Source: Medicago truncatula (lineage: Eukaryota > Streptophyta > Magnoliopsida > Fabales > Fabaceae). From it: a stretch of DNA of 64,000 bases. Positions within the stretch are counted from its first letter, which is position 1, and each line of letters begins with the position of its first letter. The translations under genes were made by a program, and so were the position numbers. Positions 36,614 through 47,913 of the stretch are shown in pieces. The stretch spans positions 6,262,001 through 6,326,000 of the forward strand of contig NC_053049.1 in assembly GCF_003473485.1 (NCBI RefSeq). Direction: 5' to 3'. Under the pieces are notes generated by a model that had not been told where the DNA came from, did no database searches, and saw only the letters and a program-made list of their open reading frames with translations.

Positions 36614-39600
36614 TTAGATGGAGATACTGTTGGGAATTCCTCTAAAAGTAAGTCCTTCCTCACTTGAAGGTAAAAGAAGGGTATAAGGCATGCTAACCGG
36701 CCCAACTCGGTTTCTCAATGATTCATTGTTGTTCCTCAGAATGAGTTGTCCCTCAATTTCAGCTAGGGTTTTTCCAAACTTCTTGAAGGCTGCTATGGCA
36801 TTTGTATCAGAAGTCCAATACTCAGCACTGTCTCTTTGTCCAAGGTAGTACTCATCAGAAGCATGCCTCGACAATATTTCTATGACTGAAAGATCAATCA
36901 GCGTTTGAAACTTCGGTGTAATTGTTCTCAAGTAGGCCTTCTGAGGGTTGGTAGCTAGCTCATTATACTCGGTAGTACCTGCAATATGTAAAATATTTGA
37001 TTTTAGTCGCGATAAAATAAATATCATTTGATATGAACAAATTTTGCAGAGACTAAAACAAAACACGTACCTTTCTCAGGCATTAATCGCCTACTAAGAG
37101 TTGGACGGTTTAATATGAAACCTCCATACGGATATTGTCCAAAATTAACAGCTGCATGAAGAGCTGAAGCAGTCCATATGATAATACTGCAAACTTGAAT
37201 CAACTCTTCGCGAGTTTGCATTTTCGGCCACCATGGCTCGTCTTTCTTGTCACCATGACCCACTTCTACAACTTCTTTCCACCAAGATTGGAGTTCAGAG
37301 TCCTGCTGAATTTTTTCATCTGATGTGAAGTATATGGAGACGTAGTCTTGTACCCATGTCTTAATAGCATCCCAAATGTCAAGTCCATCAACAGCATAAG
37401 GGTAATCCTCTATGAGTAGACGAAGACCGTGAGGGGAAGATGAATCCGCAACTGCTATTCCCCTAAATAAACAAGATCACAATAATTATACTGGTTAAAT
37501 ATATTGTTAGTCCTTATAAAATCATGATCGTTCAACTTTAATCATGATTTTGATATATTATTTATTGGTGTATATTTGTAAGAATTACCTTTTGATAAGA
37601 TCAGCAGGGAGGGCTTGGTCTGTAAAAACCCAATCCTTATAAACTTTTGAAGATATCTCCATAGCATACCCTCCCCACAAGAATGTCTTTTCAATAATAC
37701 CATCTGCATTGACTAAGGATGATCTAGCAAGTGCATTTATATTCATAGTATCGCGATAATGTGGATGTAATAGTTTATAAATAGGATGAAGCACACTAAG
37801 TTGTCTGTTTGTTGCTATAACAAATGGTTCAACAACTGCATGAGTATTTAACCTGCAATCCATCAAAATTATTCATAATCAATTCATATACATGAAGTTA
37901 CATTTCACTAATAAAAAACATATAAATTAGTAAGGAAAATTTAGATAGGAAAAACGTGTAATTCTTCTCTAATTCTGTCACTAATTTTGTAACAACCGAA
38001 TTAGAGAAGGATTCCATTTGTTCATTCACTAACTTTCAGTGCTAATTTTAATATTTCGATGTTTTACCAGTGGCTGACAAGTTGGTGAAAGCATGAGTCA
38101 TTTACTATAACATAAGCCTTGGCAAGTAGCCAAACCGTAGCTTCAACACCTTCAATTGCAGGCAAGTAGACGTTACTAACAACACCAAATTGATCTCCTT
38201 GAGGATGTGGAAGACTTAACTCAATGGCCAAAGGCTTTAAAGTTCCATCACTTTTCAAGAAAAGGACGGTTCTTGAAGCATAGGCCTTTGTGGAAGTTGA
38301 GTTTATAAGCCTTAGATATGGAATTATTGTGTCATGGTGTTCTAGCAAGAACAATTTTTTGTTTTGTATAGCCTGTTCAAAAAATTAATCACTTGGTCAA
38401 TTCTATTCATTGCAACCATACCACAATAAATCAAATTTGGCTATAAAGAAACAAAAATGCTTATTGGTACCTCATCAACAGTGAGACCGTCTAAGTTAAG
38501 CTGTATGTGCTCTCTGGTTATTGTGCTAGTATGATCACCATAGACTGCACTATCTAGCTTACTTTTTGGAGGAAACTCCTGTAATATTATTTTAGAAAAT
38601 CATGAAAGAATGATGTTAACAATTAGTTTCATGTTTATTAACAATGAACTTGTTAAGCTTACTTGGAGGCTGCGAATTAAGCCAGGATTTACACCAGCAA
38701 GAATCTCTCTTCCAAATTCATCATCAGTCATCCATGCAGACTTACTCACTACTCAAAATAATAATGATTAGTCCATAAATTCTTCACTAATTTTTTTTAT
38801 TAAATTTTAGTCGAAAGTGTCATTTTAAAAACTTGGATCTTCTCCAACCCTTTCATAGATCTCTCCTGTCAAATTTCAATTACCGGATTAATCTAAAAAC
38901 TGATAATATTGATAGATCAGTATTTAGATTAATTCAATTGTCGAAATATGACAGGAGAGACATGAAGGCGAGCAAAGAATCCAATAAGTGGTTGTTTCGC
39001 AAAAGGTATGATATAGTGATATACCTTGAATTACTTTAGGTGTAGGAAACTTGAGGAATTGTTCACCATCAGTTCTAAAGATTTCTGATAACACTGGTAA
39101 AGGACTAATTTGGCTAAGTATATCTGTTGGTAGCTTAATTCCTCCTTCATATAGATCAAGCACATCATCAAAGCTATCAAATTCATTCGGTGTGAAGTTC
39201 GTGTCAAATACAGATTGTATCAATGGAATTACATCTTGAGAAACAGACTTAAGTCCATAAACAAGAAAGTCTGAGGATTTCAAGTGGCCGAAAGCTTCAT
39301 CTCTTGGAATATACACACTAGAGCTCCTGCTCTCACTGTTAGGATCTGTTGTGATAATTCAATAAAAATTATAAGTAACAGTAAAATATTTTTCATTATA
39401 ATGATATTTTTCGCCAAGCTGTGGTAGTTGAGCGATAAAAGTTTGACTTTGTAAACTCAAGCGTCATGTTTAAATTTCATTTAAGATAGTTGTAAAATAA
39501 TCATTAATGTCCCCGTTATTCATAGTATTTTTCTGTCCTAATTTTTTTAAAAAAGAAAATAACTTCATACCATTACATGCTATGTATCAATGAGATTCAT

Positions 39601-41024
39601 TCCTACAAATTTTGTATAAAAAATTAAGACAAAATCTAATAAAGTATTTACTGAAGTTTATTAAAGAGAAGAAAAAAAAGAGATGAGACATGAATCCAAG
39701 AACATAGTCGAACCTGTTGCTGTTGGTTTTCTGCCCGTTCTTCCCCTACGAGGATAAGGAAGGCTGCTAGATCCTCCCAAAACTGGACGAGCGTAGCTTT
39801 GACCCTTGTCGGGGTCACCCAAATCATTGTAAACATCATAATCATAAACTCTGTCCCATTCTTTGCGCTCCCCCGTTCCATCTCCTCTTAAAGTCTTCAA
39901 CTCTAATTGTCTATAGTAGACAAGTGGAGCAGGTGTTTCACTTGGTAGAAAAGTCTGCAATATATTTTATGTATTTGATGTTACACACTTTAAGATTTTT
40001 TTATTTTTTTTTATTTTTTTATTATTGTTTGCTCAAAAAAAAAAGATTTTTATTATTGGTATAGTATATGTGATGATAATGTATGACATCGGTTAGCTTG
40101 TTTCTCAAGCAACTAACATATTAAATAACATATGCTCTTCCATTTTCAAAAATAAATTTTTGTCACACTTATTTGTTTAATAAGGTGACCACACTCACCA
40201 CCTTTAATCAATCAAATTACGAGATGAGTGTTTGTGAAAAAAATAAATAGAAGTGATGTATACATATCAATCATTCAAGCAAACTTGAATAGAGATGAGA
40301 GAAATTTTTTCTATACTATAAAGTATTAAATTCAAATACTATTAGGTAGATAGATAGATTGCTCTTACATTGTTGGCGAAGAAAATACGATCAGTTAGGT
40401 AGTTTTTCGCATTGTAAACCCACGAGTTGCAAACAAAGTGAATGGTTCCAACGTTTGGGATATCATCAAGAGTCAAACTCACAAGGAGGAACTCAGTTGA
40501 CATAAAGTTCTTAATTTTGAATGCTCCAGGAATTCCAAAGTTGCTATCATATTCAAATTCAATGCTGAAAGCTGTTTGTTTATCTCCCAATGTTGGCAAA
40601 TTGTTAATTGCCTCTTTTAAATAAGCTTCTTTTCCAAGTTTCCCTTCCCCAGTTACTGAAAAATATGCATAAATTAAAACATAAAGTTACTTATAAAGCA
40701 TAAATTAATTTGTACCAAGATGGAGAATAATTTTAGTTAGTCAAGAGTTATTGGGAAAAAGGAGCATGTTCCTTATCTCAAACATTAATTTTTCACTTTC
40801 TAATTCGACAAAAAAAACTTACACCCAATTTTAGTAGAGCTAATTAACTGGAGACAAATCGATCGACCCAGAAAGGAAGTAAGTGTATCAAAAATCGATC
40901 CAAACCCATCTAAGGCTCCATCGATAATCTTCGTAGGATCAGTTAAGCTGTTGATGTCCAAGACATTCTTCTGCATCAGCACCAATGTGCCTTTGATCTT
41001 ATCATTCCCAAATAGGAAAGACAT
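36614..41024 (-). CDS. Lipoxygenase LOX-A (seed/cytosolic type)
   Basis: Ten exons: 40823-41024, 40369-40655, 39714-39954, 39025-39345, 38663-38748, 38471-38578, 38068-38372, 37589-37852, 37071-37462 and 36614-36978. They give 856 aa. The protein has an N-terminal PLAT domain and the catalytic lipoxygenase domain, which adds O2 to linoleic and linolenic acid. Iron ligands H516, H521, H707, N711 and the C-terminal I856 are all present, with spacings identical to soybean LOX1 (191 and 149 residues between the key ligands). The regiospecificity pair is T573-F574, as in soybean LOX1, which favours 13-lipoxygenation. Ala559 fits S-stereochemistry. There is no plastid transit peptide, so it is cytosolic. 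The last intron (36979-37070) is absent from LOX-B and LOX-C. No break is seen. Confidence 0.93.
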
Positions 41025-41100
41025 TTTTGCTTACCGATCAAGCCACAATATTGTTAAAATGGATAGGAAGCTTGTGAGAAAGTCAAGCACACTCACTGCG

Positions 41101-41108
41101 TATTTATA
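41101..41108 (-). promoter_or_regulatory. TATA box of LOX-A
   Basis: TATAAATA on the minus strand lies 77 bp upstream of the ATG. An hAT MITE (with its target duplication) begins only 7 bp beyond it at 41116. Confidence 0.75.
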
Positions 41109-41123
41109 GGCCAACAAGTAGTG

Positions 41124-41829
41124 TAGAGCTGTCAAAACGGGCCGGCCCGTATGGGCCGGCCCGTTTAGCCCGAATAAATATAGGGCTTGGGCCTAAAATA
41201 TTGAGCCCGAATTTTAATAGGGCTTTTTAGCCCGGCCCTTAAAAGCCCGGTACCCGTTAGGGCTAGCCCGAATGGGCCGCGGGTAGCCCGTTAGCCCGCA
41301 TAACAAAAAAAAATTCTATAAATTATATATATTTTTCAAATAATTATTTACTTAGTTGATTATCAAAGTATAAAACAAAAGTGAAAATTCAATGAATTAA
41401 CACAAATATAAATGTAATATAAAATTATATTTATTCATTTCGTTATTTATAGTTTTAAAGATCGAATATATAAATATCTATAACCATAACATATCTAATT
41501 TATTTAAAATCATTTTTCTCGTCGTTTTAGTTTACGACGTTTGTACGAAAATGTTTACAATTTACTTTTGTGCTAGACATTAATTAAACATATTAAAAAT
41601 ATTATTTATAAAAAAATTATAGTAGTGTTTTATAGTATTTTTTAAAATAAAAAAAATATAATTTTTAATACGGGCCGGCCCGTTTAGCCCGCGGCCCGTG
41701 TAGGGCCGGGCTCGGGTAGTATATTTCAAGCCCGTTTTGTCAACCGGGCTTTTTGGCCCGGCCCGCTAAAGCCCGAAGCCCGCTAGGGCCGGCCCGTTTA
41801 GGGCCGGGCCGCCCGTTTTGACAGCTCTA
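41124..41829. mobile_element. hAT-type MITE, GC-rich termini
   Basis: Terminal inverted repeats TAGAGCTGTCAAAACGGGC / GCCCGTTTTGACAGCTCTA are flanked by an exact 8-bp duplication AAGTAGTG (41116-41123 and 41830-41837), the hallmark of hAT transposition. The subterminal parts are runs of GGGCCGGCCCG and 'gcccg' motifs; the middle is AT-rich. Length 706 bp with no transposase, so it is non-autonomous. Confidence 0.92.
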
Positions 41830-42672
41830 AAGTAGTGTTACAATTTTGTTTTTAATAACAAATCATGAGCTTAGAACTGAGATATTCCCAAGTACTTACC
41901 ATGTGCAAAATGTGAATGTTGAAAATGAAATAGTCTGTATCAAACAAAGAAAGAGATAATATTATTTAATCACTACAACACTCTTATTCATTTAGTGTAT
42001 TATTTATTCATCAACAATCAACATTATTATAAACTAGCGTGCAAACAAAAATTACACATCAGTCCGATTTTTTTACTCCCGTGAATCTCGATATTTTTTC
42101 TTTCAATTTTTCTCTCTGATTTAGCCAATAGAGATATCTGTCGATGTCATGTCACCTAGTGTTCTGCTTTAAAACTAAACTTTATCTTATTACAAATCAG
42201 TCATCATACAAAATATTAAGGGGAATTTCAATCTTAGTGCACAAATGCAAATCTATGTTTAATTTTGATTTAATCAAGGACATAATTGCAATAAGTAAAG
42301 ATATAATAACACACCTTATAGATAAATGTATAATACACCAAATAACCTGACGTGGCATGACTTAAATACACAAATACTCGGTTGACCATTTAACTTTACC
42401 TAAAAGACATTTTCATTATTTCACCATAAAATTTTCCAACAACCACAAAGCTCGCCTTTCCGCAATCGCCTTAAAGAATACTCTTATATACAACAATGAT
42501 GATTTAACATGTTCTAGGCTTAAAACTAAAACAAGTAAAACATCTTCAAAATAATATAGCTAATGATCAACCTCAAAACCCAGTTTTATTATTAATCATT
42601 ATTATTTTATATAAATACATTTTCTTGATATAATAATTTATGTTGGGGATAAGATGTTGATATTAATTAAAC

Positions 42673-43572
42673 CAGTGTTTTAAAACCTGGACCGACCCGG
42701 TCGGACTGGTCATACCAGGAACCGGAGGGTGCAGCGGTTCGGACAGGCTACTAGATTGGATATGGAATTAGCCCGTTGAAATCCGGTGTGACCCGGTTGG
42801 GTCAGTGGACGGACTGCTGAACCAGTTTAACCCACCCGACCCGTCCCGTTTTTTTAATATATAGAAAAATGAAAAGGCAAGGCATATAAAGACAAAAACC
42901 TTGTAACCAAAAAAAAAAAAAAAAAAAGACAAAAACCCTAGTAACACATACTCCAAACCCAAAAGCGATGGAAATGATGAATACGGATATCAAGACTATG
43001 ACAATTTGACTTCATGGGCATAAATAGTTTATTGATTAGTGAATTGTTATAACTTATTTGTGTTTCTGATTTTTGTTGACTATGTTTAGAACTTACTTGG
43101 GTTTGTAAATCAATTATTTTTTGTTGACTATGTTCAGAACTTACTTGAGTTTGTAAGTCTGTTATATTTTGATTTCCAACAATGTTTAGAACATACTATG
43201 TTTTAATTTTTAAAGATGGAATCTGAATTAGAACTTATTTGTGATGTTTTTTTATGCGGTACTATTGTTTAATGTATGAGTTCATTTGAATTTGGATTGA
43301 AATTAGCTTGAAATTGAATTGTGTTGCAGTTAAGAAATTAACTTGCAAACTTGCAGCTATGAAAATAAATTTTTTAATGCACGAACTTCAAATAGAAAAA
43401 AATGAGAGGATTTTTTTTTTTTTTTATCAAAATTTCATTTTTTGTCATAAATATTTTATATAGATCGGGTCAATAGTCAAGCGGTCTAACCAGTGACCCA
43501 CTGGTTTGACCAGTAACCCAGCGACCCAATACCTTGACTAGGTTGATCTTCGGTCCGGGTTTTAAAAAATTG
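42673..43572. mobile_element. Non-autonomous hAT element, 900 bp
   Basis: The left end reads CAGTGTTTTAAAACCTGG and the right end, reverse-complemented, CAATTTTTTAAAACCCGG. An exact 8-bp duplication AATTAAAC lies at 42665-42672 and 43573-43580. Subterminal 'gacccggt' and 'accagt' motifs repeat on both sides. No transposase frame is present. Bases 44505-44690 are a rearranged piece of the same family. Confidence 0.88.
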
Positions 43573-43807
43573 AATTAAACATGTTTATATGCATATATTT
43601 ATATAGAAATAGGGACAAATAAAATACTATATCCATTAATTAACTCTTATTATAACGAGGGAACAATTTTGATGCATTGCCTTTGTAAAAAGGTTTACAA
43701 TGTCGATCAATCATAACATTTATATGTATTACTTTCAAGTTAGATATGATGAAACTAATTTTTTTAATGTTGAATAATTATGATTGATTAACTATGAAAA
43801 CAACCTA

Positions 43808-44005
43808 GAGAATTGCTGATGATACATTGCATAAGGTTGTGTCACACGAGTAATTTATCGAAATGTCCCTCGACGGTTAACTGCCGAATTATGGAACCGG
43901 CTATAGTTAACTACTGAGGAGCATTTGGGTAAATTAACTGCCGAGGAATATTTGAATAAATTACTCGTGTTTCTCAGCAATGCATATGTGTCAGCAACAA
44001 TTCTC
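43808..44005. mobile_element. Fold-back MITE
   Basis: The left end gagaattgctgatgatacat and the right end, reverse-complemented, gagaattgttgctgacacat extend inward to a shared 'cacgagtaattta'. The interior repeats 'ggttaactgccga'-type motifs, resembling those in the element at 28189-28552. About 198 bp. Confidence 0.65.
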
Positions 44006-45010
44006 AACAAATTATGATTAACTTACTGTGCAAGAACTTTTTTTTTTTTTTTTTGCTAATATAAAATCTCTTTATATTATCTGTGCCTATGAATTAAATA
44101 TTTAATTAATGTCAATTATTGTTTTTTTTGACAATAATGTCAATTATTGTTGTTTTTTACTTTAATTAATGTCAATTATTGTTGAGCATTGTTACTCATA
44201 TTTTTCAATAATGACAACACGTACAAGAAAATGCTTGTATGCGAGAATCGTGGTTCACGTGTACTTAATTTTTTTATCAAAAAAATACCAAGATGCCTTA
44301 GTGACTGGAATAGTAGTTGACTTGAAACTTTTATAACTTTTGTAAGTTACATTCAATAAATGTGGGTATTTATCTGCTACATATAAATATAGGAGATAAA
44401 TCTTGTACTGTGTGGAAAATTGTTATTTTGGTACAATATAAATTTGTTTTTTATTACTAGAAAAATAGGAGATAAATCTTGTACTGTGTATAAATTTGTT
44501 TTTCCAAATCCGGACCGGTGATCGATCCGGTCAAAGCATTGGGTCGCTGGATCATTTGCCGAATCAGTGGGTCACTGGTCAGACCGCATGACTACTGATC
44601 CGATCTATATAAAAATATTTACGGAAAAAAATGAAATTTTGATAAAAAAAAATCCACTAATTTTTTTTTTTTTTTTTTTTGCTATATTTATGTACAAGAT
44701 CAATAAGTCGTTGAATTAATGAAATGAAATATATGATTAGACTTATTGATCTATGAAAATACAGTCTTGTTAACGAATGTCACGACATATTTTTTAAGGA
44801 TTTTAAAATGATAAAGGAACATATTAACAAGTGTTCTTAATGTAAGAGTATTTATTTAAGCGTCTAAAAGTAGTAACTTTAATATTGCAAATTGTGTAAT
44901 GATTTTTACAAGTGTTTGCCTAAAAAGTTTTGAAGACAAATTTTTTTGTTTTGTTGATTTCTCAAACAATGTCCTTATGACCCTCCATAAAAAAATAATA
45001 ATAAGGATCT

Positions 45011-45174
45011 TGCTAACGAGTGCCCTCGGGGCAATAGTTAAGGAATCTACAATTAAAAATTTTGTCTTGGAAATATAAGGTGTTATTTTGATAAAGTAAT
45101 GATTACACAACTTTTTTATGAAAACTTACTTGTTTTTTGATGCTTAACCATTGTCCTTAGTACACTGGTTAGCA
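45011..45174. mobile_element. MITE of the 'TAACCRGTGCCC' family
   Basis: The left terminus TGCTAACGAGTGCCCTCGGG and the right, reverse-complemented, TGCTAACCAGTGTACTAAGG fit the pattern of 29181-29336. 164 bp, non-coding. Confidence 0.65.
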
Positions 45175-46599
45175 TTCTCCAAAAAATAATGCCCTTAGAA
45201 CCCTTGTTAGCAAGACTTGATAAGAAATTATTTCATAAAACTGTCAAATATTTCAATTTTCAATATATTAATTACACAAATTTTTATAAAAAAATACCAT
45301 TTAAATATCTTAAAGAATGTTTCAATAGCACTTATTAACATTTTTAAAAATAAACTAGTCTATCTACCTTACATGAGCAACTTAATTGTGCATATATATT
45401 AAACAAAGTTGTATGTAATACTTAGCCTATGAGACACCAAAGAAACAAAATAGATTTAACCTCACATCAAAACATCTAAACATAATCTTCAGAGTATTTC
45501 AACTAAAACAAAAATCTTTAAGAAATAGACACGAATTTACAACTTAAACCAAGTGGTTAAATAGAAAATAGATTAAAAAGAAAAGCAGTAACTTATATAA
45601 TATTTTTTCAAAGAGGAACTTATTTAAAATTTATAGATAGGTATATATCTATATTTTAAATAAGGAAGCAGTCTATCTCCTCAAGAAAGGAAATAAAATA
45701 AGGTAGCGTCTATCTTATTTAAAAAGAAAAATTGTATGGCTTATTTAAAATTTTATTGCAAAAGAGATTTATATATAATCAAACTATTAGAGTTAAGTGA
45801 TTAATGAGCTTCGCAAATGAATTGTTTAGGAGAATCTGGTTTCAATTACTGAATGAAACAATTTTTGATCAAAGTATACTACTTAACTTACATGTAAACT
45901 CCAAATTACCAAGGTCCCTTTCTCCTTAGGAACCAGAGGGTTTATACCAAGAAAAACGAGAGTTATATGTAAGTCTATATCTATAACGATGGGTGCTATG
46001 AACCAGAGATGGAGTTAGAAGGGGGACCAATAGAGGCAACAACCTTCCCAAGTTTTTTCAATTTTTTAAATACTAGTATGCAAATTATACTTTTTTTTTT
46101 TGTCTATATATTTATTTTTTGTGAACTTTGAAACATTTGGATTTTAGGTGTAATTACACTAATTCTTAACTAAAATGTTTGACAACTAATAAGAAATGAA
46201 GTTTTGTCTGTAATTTACATATGTACACTAATCTTTAATTAGAATCTCCATTTATCATTCCTAGTTGTTATTTTGCTTTATAATTTTTGAATCATTGCAT
46301 GTGAGCTCTCGGGCATTACCAAACAATTTACTGCTTACAATTTAATCTTCCATTTATCTTCCTACTTTTGCATTTTTTTTTTAATATTTTCTTTCTCCAG
46401 TATACCAAAATCATATTAGTATGGTCATTCTCTAACAAACCTCAAAATTCTCATCTCTTTTATATCGTTGAAATTTCTTAAAATTTGGATGTATTTTAAC
46501 TTTAATTATCTCTTATAATTTCTTGTATATATTATATGAATTTGAAAATTTATTTTTCTTTTACTTAAATGATACTTTAAAACCTGGTCTTCCCTAAGT

Positions 46600-47460
46600 T
46601 TAATTTTTGACTCCGTCATGTATGAACACTATATCTCTAACATCCACCTTTTTTACTGGGTGAAACTCTTGTGGATCCTACACTTTAGAAATGGACCTCA
46701 TGTAAAATGTAAAGTGGTGAGTCCAAACACGAATTTTAAAGATGTATGCGTGGTTAATTTAAGTCTTTTAGGGAGTGACGATTGCCACAAAATGACCGAC
46801 CGCTTTGTAAGGAAGTCTTGGTGGGTAAATGTGGTGATAGAATTCTAAAGTTGGTGGATTGTGGAAGAGTTTGACTCTACAAAAGTGATAGGTTTTTCTT
46901 GGAAGTTGCTTCTTGATCAAAGTTCAGCTAGGAGAAATTTATTGTTGCATAAGGCCGTTCCTTCAGATTCTTGACTCTTTGTGTCTTTGTCATCGGTCGG
47001 AGGAATCCTCTTCCCATATTTTTCTCCATTGCGATATTGCGTACAATGTGTGGCCTTAGGGGTTCAAATGAGCTTGGTTTTTCATCGATTACCCCTCATA
47101 ACTTGTTAATGTATCTAGAAATTATAATAGGGGAAGCTAGCTAGGAACAACAAAATCCAAAAGAGTTATTGGCTAATTTGGCACACTCTTACTTTGATTC
47201 TTTGGAGAATTAGGAATAACAAATGATTCAAAGATTTTTCAAAGAATGTCATAGAGGTGGTTGAAGAGGTAAAATTGATATCATAGAGATGACGTTTAAT
47301 TAGGTTGAAAGTGAGCCTATATAGGAATGAAATCTGCACAGTAGTCCTCAAGGGCACCATACCTGGAATCCAAGGGTCTCTCCAAAACCAATCTCCATGC
47401 TCATTATCTATTTGGTCTAGGTGTATTATGTGATTACGGTACACAGGAGAACCATTTGCA
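46600..47460. mobile_element. LINE 3'-end fragments, two orientations
   Basis: On the plus strand about 46780-47200 encodes remnants of the zf-RVT region of an L1-type LINE (FSWKLLLDQSSARRNLLLHK, then SSHIFLHCD) in several frames. On the minus strand 47330-47440 encodes DNEHGDWFWRDPWIPGMVPLR, a LINE region lying between RT and zf-RVT. Opposite orientation means two separate insertions or an inversion. Both are dead. Confidence 0.55.
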
Positions 47461-47913
47461 ACATCCTAGATATACAAAAATACAAACCTTCTCAAACGAT
47501 ACAAACCAACAAAAAATAGGGGGACAAATGCCACACCCAAAAGGAACAAGAAAATAAAAGCAAAACAAAGTGGAAAAGGAAAAGAACAAGAAAAGTATCT
47601 CAAAGAAAGACCATGAGGCATCTTGGTTAATTAAAAAAACCATGCTGAAGCAAATATTATTCGGTTTTACTAATTAAATAATATGACAAAATTAATTTTT
47701 AAGTTTAAGGTGAAACATGAAAGCTGCATATGAAATCAATGGTCTGGAATGGTACAAGTACGACAGATAAAATATTTCTTACATTGATGTTAAGCAAAAC
47801 ATTATAACAATCAAACAAACATACATGCATAAAAACATGACCATAGATAGGGGTTGAGGGAATTGAATTCCTTCTTCGTATGTTATTCATAGAATTACTA
47901 CAAGGGAACCTTT

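Larger units (their letters stand above)
41838..46600. other. Intergenic DNA between LOX-A and LOX-B, left part
   Basis: Contains an hAT element (42673-43572) and a fragment of the same family (44505-44690). It also holds a fold-back MITE (43808-44005), a MITE (45011-45174) and poly-T runs. Between about 45200 and 46000 I see nothing but AT-rich sequence. Bases about 46005-46620 end in 'gatggagttagaa' and 'ttttgactccgtca', weakly inverted, perhaps another degenerate element. Confidence 0.45.

Noticed and set aside
42768-42993. Small membrane-like proteins in the hAT element
   Set aside because: The hydrophobic run comes from an A-rich tract read as Phe on the other strand; there is no support for a gene.
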